From Bromus sterilis (taxonomy: Eukaryota > Streptophyta > Magnoliopsida > Poales > Poaceae), in contig OX465598.1 of the NCBI GenBank assembly GCA_950022295.1, positions 175,602,001-175,666,000 of the forward strand: a stretch of DNA of 64,000 nucleotides, written 5' to 3'. How positions within the stretch are numbered: the first letter of the stretch is position 1; the number at the start of each line of letters is the position of its first letter. This document shows, piece after piece, positions 12,341-25,628 of the stretch. Below the pieces are notes generated by a model. It was given only the letters and a program-made list of their open reading frames with translations. It was not told the origin of the DNA and searched no databases. A program made the position numbers and the translations under genes.

Positions 12341-13516
12341 TGATACAACCCAAATGTATCTATAATTTTTGCTTGCTCCATGCTTCTTTTGGTTATATTG
12401 CTATATGTTTTGATGCACTTTCACATCACTTACAACATATTTTGGACTAACCTACTAATTTTGTGCCCAGTGCCAGTTTATGTCTGTTATTGTCCGTACA
12501 TTGCAGAAAAAGGACAAACAAAAAAGTGCTCGGAAAATTCCATAAAAAATACCAAAAAAATATCCACGAAGGAAGACTCCAGAAGCCTGAAGGGGGCCCC
12601 GAGGGAGGCCACCCCCAGTCCAGGAGCCCTGCTGGCGTGGCCAGGGGGGTGGTCGCACCCTCTGGCCGCCTGGGCCAAGTAGTAGATTGCAACTCAAAGA
12701 GGGAGCATTATGCTTGATTGTGGGTTCATGCCCCCGATGTCTATCTTGAGTGACAGAAACATGAGACTAGGGGATGTGTTGTTTCCACGAGGGAGAAAAC
12801 AACGGTTCTTGTAACATCGGTTGCAAGGATTTCTTATATTACGCATAGAGTGTTAAGGCAATTGTCCGTTGCTTTGAGCCTACAATTTGGTTGGTGTTCA
12901 CAACTTAATACGAGCGAGATGTTCTGGATAGATATCTCAAGGTGGATGATTAGTGAGTAGATGACAGATGTATAAATGGTCTACTTGTTTTGGTGTAATG
13001 CCCATACGATTGAGCCTCTTTACTTTCTAGTAGCATAATTAGCATTGTGGTGCGTTTATAATTTTGTCAATTGCCCATCTGTAATTTGTTCACCCAGCAT
13101 AGGTGTTCATCATATTTTTGGAGACAGACATCGCTATTGAAAGTCATGGGACCCCGGTCCATATTTCCATCATAGTTTACACCGTTATCTTTTACTGCTT
13201 TTTTTTCCTTTCTGTTGCACCCACTATTATTTCCCCCTTTGTGTTTGATCCTTTATAAACAGCAAGGCCGGAGAGATTGAGAATCTCTCTGAACTCGTTG
13301 GGAGCAGAGTTCTTTGCGTCTGTGTGCAGGTATAGGTCAAGTAAGCAACCTCAAGGTTGTAAACGACGCCATTGGTTTCTTGCGATCTTCTTGTCGAGCT
13401 TGGAATCCTACTGGAGACATAAACCTTGGAGTCTTTACCGAGGAAAATTTACCACTATCTGCAGCATAACCTTCCACTTGGGGTAACCAACAAGGAGGTT
13501 TTATCTGCACCCATCA
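12341..13516 (+). repeat. Solo LTR (Sabrina/Athila-like), 5-bp TSD CTCAT
   Basis: It starts TGATACAACCC and ends CACCCATCA, and is flanked by identical CTCAT (12336-12340 and 13517-13521). It is homologous in the same orientation to 13943-15533 but lacks about 450 bp in the middle (equivalent to about 14255-14735). No PBS follows it and no PPT precedes it, so it is a solo LTR left by LTR-LTR recombination, not the 5' LTR of the neighbouring element. Confidence 0.85.
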
Positions 13517-13942
13517 CTCATTCATTGCATGAGTGCTCGAAATCGAAAGGGAGAGGATCGAATTGACTTGTACCCGGCCGACGGCCTGGGGATGAGTCAT
13601 AATAATATTCCAAAGGATACTAAGTGTAAAGTTTAGTAGATTGAGTTCTCAACAAATATTCAATAATTTTATGATCTAAACCTATCTCCCACTTCTTGCA
13701 CGGGGACACCGATTGGAGACATTCGAGTCACGGACAGCGAGAGCTTCTTGCACCTTTATGTTCTTACTTTGCTAGTTTCAATACTAGATATAGACTCTTG
13801 CATGTTCTTCTCTTAACTTGAATTGCATATATTGCTTGCTTACTATAAAGTTCAAATCTTTGTTGGTAGCATGTCACCACAAAAATAATCTTTGTTGTCA
13901 TTTAACTACTCGAGGACGAGCAGGAATTAAGCTTGGGGATGT
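13517..13942 (+). other. 3' internal tail of a plus-strand Athila-like element, with PPT
   Basis: Mostly non-coding. It ends in a PPT-like AATTAAGCTTGGGGATGT (13925-13942) directly before the LTR start TGATACATCC. Seen together with 13943-15533 it marks the 3' end of an element whose 5' part is missing here. Confidence 0.65.
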
Positions 13943-15533
13943 TGATACATCCCAACCATATCTATAATTTTTTCTTGCTCCATGCTTCTTTTGGTGATAT
14001 TGCTATATGTTTTGATGCAATTTCATCATTTAAAACATATTTTGGACTAACCTACTAATTCAATGCCCAGTGCCAGTTTATGTCCGTTATTGTCCATGCA
14101 TAGCAGAAAAAGGACAAATATAAAAGTGCTCGGAAAAACCCAGAAAAAATACTAAAAAATATCAACAATAGAAGACTCCAGAAGGCTTAAGGCATCCCTG
14201 AGAGGGGCCACCACCTGGATAGGCGCCTCCATGGCCCCCAATGGGCCAAGGGGGGCACCCCTTAGGCCCCCCTTTGGCCTATATTTAATTCTCGCTCCAG
14301 AAACCCTCGAGGAGAGCTCCGTTATGCGCTTTCCTCCACTGTTTCGTCACCGCCGTGATTTCGATTTCGGGATCTCTAGAAGAACCTGGCCTGGCACCCT
14401 GCCGGAGGGAGGATTTACCTCCGGAGGCCTCTCCATCCCCATGATCGCCTCCGGGATGCGCCGTAAGTAGTCCCCCTTGGACCATGGGTCCATGGTCAGT
14501 AGCTAGATGATGTCTTCTCTCCAATCTTGTGCTTCAATGTTTAGCCCTTGAGAGCTTCCTATCATGATCAAGGCGTCTATGTATTAGTTCATGTTGTGCT
14601 ATGATGTGTTTTCTGGGATCCGATGGATTATGAGATTATGTTCAGTTTGTGATGAGTAATATATTTGGTTTACCTTTTTATTTTAGTTCTTGAATATTCT
14701 TGCATGTTCTCCATTGTGTTTGTTACTTTTTCCAAGTAATAGATTGCAACTCTAAGAGGGAGCGTTATGCTTGATTGTGGGTTCATGCCCCCCGATGTCT
14801 AACTTGAGTGACAGAAACATGAGACTAGGGGATGTGTTGTTGCCACCAGAGAGAAAACAGTGGTGCTTGTAGCTGCGGTTGCAAGGATTTCTTACATAAT
14901 GCATTGTGTGTTAAAGCAGTTGTATGTTGCTTTGAGCCTACAATTTGGCTGGGGTTCGCAAATTAATACTGGCGAGATGTTCTGGATATATATCTCAAGG
15001 TGGATGATTAGTAAGTAGATGTTGATGAATAAACGGTCTACTTGTTTTGGTGTAATGCCCATACGATTGAGCCTCTTTACTTTCTAGTATCATAATTAGC
15101 ATTGCGGTGCTTTTATAATTCTGTCAATTGCCTAGCTATAATTTGTTCACCCGGCATAGTTGTTTATCGTCTTTTAGGAGAAGGACATCACTAGTGAAAG
15201 TCATGACACCCCAATCCATATTTACATCATAGTTTCCACCGTTCTCTTTTACTTCTTTTTTTTTCCTTTCAGCTGCAACTATTATTTCCCCCCTTTGTGT
15301 TTGATCCTTTGTAAACAGCAAGACCGAAGAGATTTACACCCTCTCTAACTCGTTGGGAGCAAAGTTATTTGTGTATGTGTGCAGGTCCACGACAACTGGT
15401 TTCTCAAGAAAACCTCTGCCACCGTTGCCACCTTCTTTCTGACCTTGGAACCCTACTGGAGACAAACCTTGTTATCTCCATCATAACCTTCCACTTGGGG
15501 TAATCAACGAGGAGTTCTTATCTACACCCATCA
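13943..15533 (+). repeat. 3' LTR (1591 bp) of a plus-strand Athila/Sabrina-like element
   Basis: TGATACATCCC to CACCCATCA, preceded by a PPT. It is homologous to the solo LTR 12341-13516 (direct) and to 11548-12015 (inverted). The ORF at 14231-14470 and its antisense partner lie in a part missing from the solo copy and are not supported as genes. The right flank is CCGTC; no matching left TSD can be checked. Confidence 0.8.
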
Positions 15534-15959
15534 CCGTCTAGCCCAGGGGTGGACCCCCTAGTTAGCCTCAGGTGCCCCTAGGTCTCTTTTTTCACACAAA
15601 AATTAATTGTGAATTTTCCAGGATTTTTCTGACAACTTCATTTTTGGATAATTTTTTAGGCGGCGAAAGGTGCAGAACTTCCGGAGACTCAAAAGAGTGG
15701 TTAAACTTATGAAGTTTCAAAAGTGCAAAGTCAAGGTACAACACGGAAAAGTGAAAGAAAAATGAAACAAGACAAAATAGGATTCCCTTTTGCTTATATA
15801 AAACGGGTTTGTTAGTAAGGTTGATCAAGTCTTACTGCAAACAAATTATATATAGAGAAAAAAGTTTCACTTCTGTAAAGCAACTATGGTACCTTTATTT
15901 TTACGGACATTGTCCCCACCACAATGGTTTTTTATTTTTGATGCACATGTAGAGGACAC
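15534..15959 (-). other. Degenerate sequence between protease remnant and LTR
   Basis: This should be the pol side of the Athila-like element 15534-20010, but I see no RT motif. A 78-codon minus-strand ORF (15592-15828) has no recognisable domain. A TATATAAAA-like string near 15796 is probably fortuitous. Confidence 0.4.
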
Positions 15960-18413
15960 TCCCAATCTCAAATTTTTACGGTCTCAATATTTTCAATGGA
16001 ATTAAGGCCATGCCTTTTATCGATCTTTTTCGGAAAATAAACCGTGTGCTCTTTTTCATTAACATTGAAAGTGACCTTTCGTTTATTGCAATCTATGATA
16101 GCTTTTGCGGTGTTAAGAAAAGTTATTCCAAGAATTATGGACATGCTCCCATCCTCGGGCATGTCTAACATAACAACGTTAGTAAGAATTAAGCCATTAG
16201 CAACTTCAACGGGAACATACTCACAATACCAATAGAGACGGCTGTGGACTTGTCAGCCATTTGGAGAGAGATATTTGTAGGGATTAGTTTGTCTAAACAA
16301 AGCCTTTTGTATAGGGATAAAGGACGAACACTCACTCCTGCACCAATATCACATAAAGTGGTTCTAACATAATTATTCTTTATGGATCAAGGAATGGTGG
16401 GTATAACTGGATCTCCGAGATTCTCATAGATCTTGCCACTGAAAGAGTAATTAGCAAGCATAATAGATATTTCCTCATTAGGCACCTTTCTTTTATTAGT
16501 AACAATATCTTTCATATACCTCGAGTACGGAGGTAATTTGATATCATCAGTCAAAGGAATTTGAAGAAAAAGAGGTTTCATCCATTCACAAAATTTGTTG
16601 TAATGCTCTTCTTCTTTAGTTTTGAGAGACTTACCTGGAAAGGGCATCGATTTCTGTACCCATGGTTCCTTTTGCTTCCCATGTTTTCTTGCAATACAGT
16701 CTTCTTTATTATATCTCTTTAGTATATCTCTTGCGCTTTCTGGGTGCTTCTTCTTCTTGTACTTCAGGTGAATCATTATTCTCATTAACATTATCTGGGT
16801 CATCATCATCTTCAGTCTCAGGATCAGAAAGATATATGCTATTAGGATCAGCAATGGTTTTTTCATTAGTCGTGGGATCATTGGAATTTTCATCTTCCTT
16901 ATGTTTCTTCTTCTTCTTCGGAGAGCTATCAACGTCTTCTTCCTGCATTTGAGAATCTTGCTCGATCCTCTTTGGATGCCCCTTTGGATAGAGAGGGTCC
17001 TGGGTGAGCGTCCCACCCCGGGTCTTAATACCATAAGCATGTGTATCAACTTGTTTGGAATTGTTACGAAGCCAATCTTTTCGCACATTAGAAATTTGTT
17101 CAAGCTGAGTTTGAACCATATGAAAATGCTTAACAGGACCTTCAACATCATTAACAGTCCTAAAACATCCAGCAAGCTTTTGATAGCGAGAGTATTATCA
17201 TGTAATTGATTTTGAATCCTCTCACTGAAATGACTCTTCTTCACAATAAAATTGTTGAGCACATCTAGACATTGATCAGGAGGCTTACCATGAGGAACAT
17301 CACCTGCATTGAAATCTAAAAGATATTGTACCTCTACAATAGGAGGGTGGGAGGTAAGCTCACATAATTTCTCAATAGGAGGTCTATTATTCACATCTTC
17401 AGCTTTAATACCTCTCTCTTTAATAGACTTCTTAGCTTCTTGCATATCTTCGGAGTTTAAGACAAGCATACCCCTCTTCTTTGGCGTTGGAGGTGGTTCA
17501 GGGATGGACCAATCATCATGATTCTTGGCTATCTTGCCCATTAATTCTTCGGCATCGTCAGGTGTTCTCTCCCTGAAAACACAACCAGCACAAATATCCA
17601 GATAAGATTTAGATTCATTGGTTAGTCCACTATAAAATATATCAAGGGTTTCATTCTTGGGGACTCCGTGTCCTGGCCTGGCTTTGAGTAAAGTGCAATA
17701 CCTCCCCAAGATTTAGGGAGGTGCTCATCCTCTAACTGTTTAAAGTTATAAATTCTTTGTAAAGCAGCATGTTGCATATGAGCATGATAATATTTTGCCA
17801 CAATATATTAAGCTAAATCCCGAGGACTCTTAATAGAACCACATGGTAGTGCATCGTGCCACGCTTTAGAACCCTCCTTTAAGGAATAAGGAAGTAGCTT
17901 CATAACATAGTAGTTTCGTATCTTTTCCACATTGGAAAATAAGCCACCCAACTCAGTGATTTTAGTAAGTTGTGCAATAGCATCTTCCTATTCTCTTCCA
18001 TAAAAGGGGTCAACCTCAACCATAGATATAAGTGAAAGATCAACAAAGAAATCAAATTCAACATCTTTAATGCAAATAGGAGATGTAGAAAATCCAGGAT
18101 CAGGAGCAAACTTGTTCTTCATAGCATGCTTTGCAAGCAGATTCTTAATAGCATCGGGATCTGCAGAATTACTACACTCTGCAAATTCTCTATAAAATTC
18201 GCCATCAAGCTCAAGATAATCACCATCAAAACATTTACCCTTGAATTTACTCAAATCAGGGTAATCACAGGATCAACCAATAGAATGACGTGTGATACAA
18301 GGTATGTCAACATTAGTTTTTTTTGCAACTTTAGCAATCTGAGATTCAATAAATTGAGAAAGTGAACTAGTCTCATCAAAACCAGCAGAAGCATCAGCAA
18401 AAGTATCAGACAT
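15960..18413 (-). pseudogene. gag-pro: Athila-like gag and aspartic protease (broken)
   Basis: The start is the ATG at 18413 (MSDTF...), about 215 bp after the PBS. The N-terminal half contains gag sequence; the largest open stretch (16387-17709) carries a conserved C-terminal gag part with YSGLT, a proline-rich EPPPTPKKRG linker and a lysine/glutamate-rich region, then switches frame inside that ORF. Near 16350 a retropepsin-like CDIGAGVSV motif (D-x-G-A) is visible, and at 15968-16171 the flap/C-terminal part (MPEDGSMSIILG...) in another frame. In-frame stops occur in the first third (for example in the segments around 18275 and 17810). RT is absent. Capsid and polyprotein-processing roles are inferred from family. 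Non-functional. Confidence 0.8.
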
Positions 18414-18628
18414 ATTCCCAGAATCAGTGGAAACAATGTGTGGTGGTGGTGAAGCAAACTTACTTATAACAGAAGGTGAATCAAGTGTAGCACTAGTGCT
18501 AAGAACGATACATTTTCTTGTAGTGGATGGTAAAATCGGAACTCTGGGTCTCCTTTCTTACCCATAGAAGATAAATCGCAGAGAGAAAAATAACTCCAAG
18601 TAGGCCTGTAAATAAAGCTATGCTTCCT

Positions 18629-18641
18629 GTCAACGGTGCCA
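18629..18641 (-). promoter_or_regulatory. Primer binding site of the second Athila-like element
   Basis: The minus strand reads TGGCACCGTTGAC, one base off the common TGGCGCCGTTG form, and lies 11 bases after the LTR end (TCATCA at 18653). Confidence 0.75.
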
Positions 18642-18652
18642 GAAAATAGTCT

Positions 18653-20010
18653 TGATGACCCACAAGTGTAAGGAATCGCAACAGTCTTCGCGGGTAAGAA
18701 TAACCCAATTTATAGATTCGACAGAAGGGGAGCCAAAGGATATTTATAAGCTTTAACAGTTGAGTTTTCAATTCAACCGCACCTAAAAGATACTTGCTTG
18801 ACAACAATTTATTAGTAGCAACGGTGTGATGATAGTAGCGGCGGCAACGAAAATAGTGGTGGAAAAACAACGAAAGAAAAGACAGCAAAGTAAAGCAACT
18901 TGTAACAAGCAGGATAAAACACTATAGGCTTAGGGATGGATGATTGGGCGCTGCATGCATGATATATAACACGTAATAGATTTAACATGGGGCAAGACAC
19001 ATAGAAAAGCAATGATCATCTAGGCATATATGAAACATTAGGCATGTATCCCAAGGGTAGTTGTACGTGCTTCAATAAGAACTTGCACACCATCTTTTGT
19101 CTTGCATCCCGCTACCAACGGGGCCAAAGGAAACTTATGGAGATTAAGGTGCTCCTGTCAAAGAGCACCGGAACAAAGCATTAACAATCTATAGCTACAT
19201 GGAATCCCCAAGTGATAGTCCATCCCCTTTGGTGTCCCAAGATGTCACCATTGAGATTGCCGGTTTCGGACTAAAACAGGTGCATACAACTTGTAGATAG
19301 GATCAAGAACACAAATATACTCATGAAAAAATATATGGTTCAGATCTGAAATAATGGCACTCGGTCCCAAAGTGTCAAGCATGAAGAGTAACAAGATGTA
19401 GCAAAGATGATAAACACCAATGTAGATGATAGGCAACATGCCCCCAACAATCTGAAGAACTATTACATGATCAATCTAATCCAATCCCTACCATCCCCTT
19501 TGCCTACAGTAGGGAATTACTCACACAGGAATGGGGGAAACATGGAAGGATGATGGAGTGGCGATGGTGATGACGATGGCGACGATTTACCCTCACCGAA
19601 GGCCAAAACGGCCTACAGATTAGATCTCCCCGGGGAAGAACAGAGGTGGCGACAGCTCCGCAGCGGAAACTGGGATATAGACTTCTGTTTCAGGGTTTCC
19701 TCGTTGCGAGTAAAAATACCAGCCGAAGGGGGGCTGAGGGGAGGTCCCACTTGACCAGGCGCCCTGGTGACGCGGCCAGGGGGTGGCCGCGCCACATGGC
19801 CGCCTGGGCCAAGGGTCGGCGCCCTCTGGTCCATCTTTTGGCCTCCGGGGTCTTCAGTAACCCGGAATTTTTAGGAATTTTCTGGGAGTTTTCTCAGATG
19901 TTTCAATTTCCATTTTTTCTACACAAAAACTAGACATACAGGAAGCTCATCTAAAAACAGCGTCAGTCCGGGTTAGTTCCATTTAAATCATGCCAGAATG
20001 AGACCAAAAC
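18653..20010 (-). repeat. 5' LTR of the second Athila-like element, cut by copia
   Basis: It is homologous throughout to 59717-61096 in the same orientation, including the shared CGCGGGTAAGA, GTGCTCCTGTCAAAGAGCAC and CAGCGTCAGTCCGGGTTAG segments. Similarity stops precisely at 20010, where the copia LTR begins with TG. The five bases before the break, AAAAC, are the candidate TSD of the copia element. Confidence 0.82.
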
Positions 20011-21273
20011 TGAAAGCTCAAGAACGATCAGAGGGGGAGGGGTTGAATGATCACTTCTAAAATTTCTTTAAAACATAGAAATGAAACAGATAAACTGCAA
20101 ACACCTAAGTGTAACACGAGGGAATTGCACCATCGAAAGACATTCTCATGCCGAAAGTAAATGGAACGAAGGGAAACATCGAAGGCAAACGGGCAGCAAA
20201 GTAAATACTGAATGTAAATACGAGTAAAAAACGAGCCTGACACAACGATGTTTTGTGAACAAGTTCACACTCTGCAAAGTGCTGTGTATGGTTGGAGGGA
20301 CTGGTGATTGAACACCTCGAGAAAAACTCTCTCCGTCCTATTCTCCACTGCAACAAACTCCTCGATCTTGTCCATTTCTTACTCGGGCTAGATGATTCAG
20401 GACATCTCCGAAACCTTTACAAACTTCCTTAAGCAGCGACAATTTCTCTTCGACTGCTTGACACGCGATGCCTAACCGTCTAGGAGACTTGCAGATCTCC
20501 AAGATAAAAAGGCTGGTTAATATCAACCTAAGTCTCTGTGAATTTCTCAACTCAGATTAGCAATTGGGTTGGTTTTCCCCCGAGATCTTCCTTGGGATGC
20601 TCACTGCTCTTCTGTCTCAGAATATTCAGTGGAGCAACCAACCGCAAATGGCGGGTGGGTGCAGGGTATTTATAGGTGGTAATCACAATGGTGAAATGAC
20701 TGAAGTGACCTGATGCGACAACTTAATACGTGTCCATAACAGTCGGATTTTCAATCAATAAGAAACTTTCCTTGTGGAGCAAGAAAGCTGATTCACCGAA
20801 CAAGTTCTTTCTCGGAGGCACAAAGTGCGATGACTTTGCCTTCGAGCTATTACTCGACTCAGAGAGATTTCTCTTGTTAGGCTATCTTTGGGTTTTAAGT
20901 TGAGTAGAGCAATTCACTTTGACTAAGATTTCAACTAGCAAACCCCTCTTGATAGTACGGTTTTTCTTACGATCAAGAAAGTAAAAGAGAAACTAACAAA
21001 AAGACTAAGTCTTCGTCCAGCTTTAGCTTTCTCCTCGTTGTGATCCTTCTCGAGAACTCCTTCATTTTGGATGACATTTTTAGGGGACGACCTCCTTCAA
21101 AAGCTTTGGTATATGTCTGTAGCTTCGCTGCAGTGAGTTGTCCTTCGACCTCCTACTTGAAAACTCCATTCTTCAGGAACCTAGATATCTGTTAATACAC
21201 GAAAACAATATTAGTTCCTCTACTGCTTTGTCCAACAATCTCTAAAACCTAAGGGGAAAAACTTGCTCTTACA
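20011..21273 (-). repeat. 3' LTR of the copia element (1263 bp)
   Basis: In the element's sense it starts TGTAAGAGCAAG at 21273, directly after a purine tract, and ends GAGCTTTCA at 20011. The left edge is fixed by the homology break in the Athila-like LTR. The mate LTR is outside the window, so the length is inferred from one copy. Confidence 0.72.
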
Positions 21274-21289
21274 ATCTCCCCTTTTTTGG
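21274..21289 (-). promoter_or_regulatory. Polypurine tract next to copia 3' LTR
   Basis: The minus strand reads CCAAAAAAGGGGAGAT directly before the LTR start TGTAAGAG. A second tract, CAAGGGGGAGTAT (21371-21383), lies about 95 bp upstream in the element's sense; such repeated tracts are a known Sirevirus trait. Confidence 0.75.
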
Positions 21290-21803
21290 ACGATTGTTGA
21301 CAAAACAGGCATCGAGAAATAATTGAAAACTTTAGAATTTCGATGATAAACCAGTGATAAGATATATGATATACTCCCCCTTGATGTATGCATGGAAGAT
21401 GAAAATTCTCAGCATAGTGCATTTTGATGAGGAATGAGTCGAGGGAAAACACCAATATCTTAGCAAGCAAGATTGCAATCCAGAGAATTTCCAATCAAAA
21501 TATGCAATCTCCTCGAATGACGTGTGAACTTATGTGATAGATAAATTCCTGCAAGACAGATATATATGGCAAGCAAAGCAGATAGATATCTCACGATAGT
21601 GCAGCAGTTCACAGATCTACTTAGAGTTAGTTACAACCAGATCGAATAAGAATCAAATGTTTGTTGAAACTAATCAAAGCGTCGGCAGAGTGGCGTCGGC
21701 GACATCGAGAAGATTCCAGCGGTGGAGAGCGTGGCCTTGATTCCCTGATGTGCCGATGGATTGGATGACCATGTTGAGGTGTTAGCTTCGCGGGGAAGGA
21801 GTG

Positions 21804-24800
21804 TTAATTTCCCGAAGAATTGAGCTCAGATGATGCAGGGATCCTTGGGCTTGCTGGGAACGGTTGGATGATTGATCGAACATTTTGATCTTCATCTTCA
21901 GTCTCAGATGATTCAGCTTTGATGGCAATGTGATAGAAATCATCAACCCACATAGTATATATGTTCTTTGGCAAGGTGGTTATGTCTCTATCAGACAACT
22001 GCAGCTGCCCAAGGGAGTTAAACTTTTGAAGCCCTTTCCAGAGACGACGAAGAGATTCACGAAGAAGTTGACCATTGTTGACAACAATCTTTCTGAGCAA
22101 ATTCAGCTCATTCATGATCTCTTGCTTCTGAAGGCGATCTTGCTAAATATGGTGTTGAAGCATTTGCTGACTACGAAGGGAAACCTCCATATGATGGACA
22201 GGCTTGCTGAATCTGTTCCACATGTTGCGTTCAGTGACATGTGCTCGAATGCCAGTATATTCAGAAAAAGGATCGTCCTGGCGAGCAATACTTTGAGAAC
22301 TTCTCAGGAGCGTGGAGTAAATATCAAGGGATATTTAGTCGAGGGAAATGGCACGTCCCGAGAGTAATTACAGAGAGACATCATCCAAGGTACATATGGT
22401 TTGAGTGAGGCTGGATCAGTAGCACACGAGACTAAAATTCTGATGAAGCAGTCTTCAAAGTCGAAGGGAAGTCCATTGAATATCTTCATGATGGCATGCT
22501 TTGCAAGGTCAGGAATATGATATTCATCATGGACATTCAGCATAGGCAGCAAAGTCTTCGACAAAATGTAGAACAAGGATTTTGCATCGAAGACCAAATG
22601 CTTGGGCATGGTCACATCAGGATATGCATCATCGACAACATCTGCATCCATGAGAACTGACAACTCGGCAGGAGTCATAGGGGCCAGAGTATGAATTTTG
22701 TCGGGTAATCCTTTGAACCGAGGAAGATTAACCAAGGACAGCAATTCATTGAAAGTCATGTGAAAGTCTTTGCCTTGAATCGTGAAATGAAACTTCTAGG
22801 TTTAAGGGTCTCAATGGTCTCCAGTGACATAAAGAGTGGCATAGAATTGTTTGATCACTTCTGGATTATGACCACTGTTGAGAGCAAACATTTTGTGGGC
22901 GTGCAATTCATCTATTGTCCCGGACAAATTATGAAAGCAGGTTATGGCATACATCGATGGCATATCCGGTTACTGATGATTGAAAATCTTTTCCTTGTTC
23001 AGCAAAGTTCGAACATAATATATGGCTTGCTCTTGAGTCCAAAAGCGAAGCGAGTAAGATTCATGTTCCTTCAGATATGGGTTTGCACCGAAGAACGTTG
23101 GCTTATTCTCAAGATGCTTGAAGATAGGGCCTCCACGAGGAACATCTGCCCTGAATAGTGGCAGCATTTCCCTTGGGTGATCAGAATGAAGCAGTTCATC
23201 AACTGGAAACTCTTCTGCCACATTAGCTGGAAATTGAATGCGAGTAATATCGACACGAGGGTATGAAGAAGGTATATCGATAATCTCCTGATTACGAGCA
23301 ATTGTATGAGAGAGATTTTCCTCTGCCATTTCTTCGGCATCATTTCCTTCGGCGGCAACTCCTTCGCCAGCATTTTGATTTTCGGCCTCTTCTGTTTCCA
23401 TGGCTTCTAAGTCAGCATCAAGATGGTCCTCGGCATCCATCATTTAGTCATTGGAGGATGCAGAGGAAGAAGATGAATCTGAATTGGAGCTTGCATCGCC
23501 AGATCCATCGCTGGAAGAATTACCTTCGCCTTCGATGATAGGCGGTGAGGCACGGCGAGGAGAAATTTTGGTAACATCCACATTTTTGTATTTGTGTTTA
23601 GTGTGTGCCGAAGAGAAATCCTTTTCGGCAGCTGGAGGAGGAGGGCAGAGACTACTTTCCCGATCGGAGCACTCTGCTCGATCATAGTGGGAGCACTAGG
23701 CTTAGCTTCTTCTCGGGTAGGTGTTGCTTGATGAGGTGGAGTACGACTAACTTGTCGGGGTGGAGTAGGAGAAAGGGGTGGTCTTGGAGCTTGGGGTGGA
23801 GTTGGTGCTTTGGGAGATACAAAAACTTGTCGAGCTAATGCAGCTTCAACCTCAGTGGACTTCTTCTTCTTCAAAGTCTTCTCTAGCGTCCCACGACCAG
23901 AGGTATTAGTAGCATCTTTCTCGGGAGACTTTCTCTTTTGAGATTTCTTCCAGCGAGGGATGCATTGTGAGTTTTGCACATTCAGCCACAATCTGTCTAA
24001 TCTTGGTACGGACAGTTTTGACGTTCTGTTGTTGAACTTTCCTTAACTCTGCAAGGGCGGTGAGTTTGGACTCGAAGAATTTCTTCGACTCCTCATCTTC
24101 AGTTTCTTATCGTAGTTGATCAGCATAGAAAACCTCTTGGTGACGGTCCTTGCGATCTTGGGCAAGATACCCGGCCCAGCGAGTCATGTACTTTTCCACT
24201 CGAGATTCTATTTCCTTTGGAACAAAGTCCTCGGGGGAAACATTGCTTGGAGTGGTGGCCATCTTCCAAAGAACACTTGTATTGTCAATTACATCCGACT
24301 CGGTCTTGTTGAGGAAATGAGCTTCATTTCAGATCTCTTCATCTTGTCGAGCTCCTTGGACAGGGGGTACAGCAGGGGCAGTCAGTGCTAGTGCAGCACG
24401 AGAAATTTGGGCAGCTTGAGGCTTCAGACGAGCCTCTTTTCCTTTCTTCTCGGCCTCTCTCGTGACCTTGATAGCAGCAATGTTATTCTTCACGACACCT
24501 GAGGTCGGAACCTTTTCCTTCGAGGAACTAGCGGCCACAACATTTTCCTTTGCATCTCTGGGGGTTGCAGACTTATGTTTCTTGGCACTAGGGGCCACAA
24601 CTTTCTCGAGCTGAGCAGCAGCTGCAACAGCTTCTTCGGCAGCCTTTGCTAAAAGGGGTTGAGTGTCATACTTATCAGAGACCAGATGGAGAATTCCCAA
24701 TTGTCTGGCAACTTCAGGTTTCTTGATTTCTGGCTGGCTCTAGAAATTTAGCAGTTTGGACTTTTCCAGATCAGCAACTTCAAGTTCCTTCTGCCTGGCA

Positions 24801-25628
24801 ATTCTGGCATGCCTTTGGCTCAAAAACTCTTTATACTCGGGCATAGAAGTTTTCTTGCCCTTGGAACTAGCAGTTGGCTTATTTCATTGAGGGGGAACTA
24901 GGGTAGCAGTTGCTAGAGGGGGATCTGTGACCAGTTTGGTCATGTCAATTGTTTCTCGAGGAGCCGTTGCCACAGGCTCCTGGATCCTGACACTCTTGGA
25001 GCCAGGTTTCTTCTTCGGGGTTCTCTTCTTCGGTGGGGAGGGAGGATGATCAGATTCATCATCGGCGTCAGCACCTTCGTCATTTTTCTCGGTGCTCCCC
25101 TCATCTGCTTCCGACGTGGCTTCAGGTGGAGAAACAATATCTTCCTTCTTCAGGCGCTTGGCATATTTCTTGCATGTCTTGGATATGGCACTTGGGCCTT
25201 CACCTTGTGCAACTTCCTCGTTGCCGGCAGCAGCAGCAGCCTTCTTGGCCTTGGCCAACCTTCTCTTTTTTGCTCGTTCATCTCGAGCAGTAACTACTCG
25301 TGAAAATCAACAATTGTCTTCAAGGTGGAGGGGTGAGCATCCTTGCGAGGTGCAGTTCTATTTTCTCGAGTCCAGCCAGGCTTCAAGGTTGTGACATCAG
25401 ACCATGGGTGTTTCAAAGCAAATCGTATTGATACCACCGAAGAGCTTGCAGTCTGCAAATCTCTTACAATCTATTATCTCTCGTCTTTGCATCTTCTACA
25501 TAATTTTCAGGTGTTCTGAGATTTTTCTCGATGATGAGATCTTTAGATAGTCCTTCGGAGTTATTTGTGACCTTGGTTCAGCCACCTGCACGCTTGGGTT
25601 GCCTGATGTTTCCTGCGTTATTAGGCAT
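21804..25628 (-). pseudogene. Env-like third ORF of the Sirevirus-like element (broken)
   Basis: A coding region of up to about 1,270 codons runs from an ATG at 25628 (MPNNAGN...) to a stop at 21804, interrupted by several stops and at least two frame changes (near 23990 and 23440). Open pieces: 24884-25258 (basic, proline-rich, PPKKRTPKKKPG), 24329-24700 (alanine- and lysine-rich), 23440-23991 (proline-rich), 22970-23443 (acidic start, then a folded-looking part), 22304-22759 (the best-conserved part, with APMTPAELSVLMD and a hydrophobic core) and 21804-22115 (C-terminal acidic tail). The position between pol and 3' LTR matches the env-like ORF of Sireviruses. I see no clear signal peptide or transmembrane segment, so the term env-like describes position, not function. 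Related plant sequences are often annotated as putative plant transposon protein. Confidence 0.65.

Larger units (their letters stand above)
15534..20010 (-). mobile_element. Second Athila-like (WHAM/Sabrina-type) element, 5' part
   Basis: Minus-strand order is 5' LTR (20010-18653, cut), PBS (18641-18629), gag (18413 leftward) and protease (about 16400-15960). RT, RNase H and integrase are missing. The LTR is interrupted after CCAAAAC at 20010 by the Sirevirus-like copia element. Comparison with the related LTR at 59717-61096 shows about 65 bp of LTR should lie beyond the insertion. Confidence 0.78.

Noticed and set aside
12341..15533. Compact LTR element with a 426-bp interior (TRIM-like)
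   Set aside because: The first LTR has its own perfect CTCAT TSD and no PBS follows it, so it is a solo LTR lying next to the 3' LTR of another element.
22760..23158. 132-codon plus-strand ORF
   Set aside because: Antisense shadow of the env-like ORF, whose own conserved motifs are on the minus strand.
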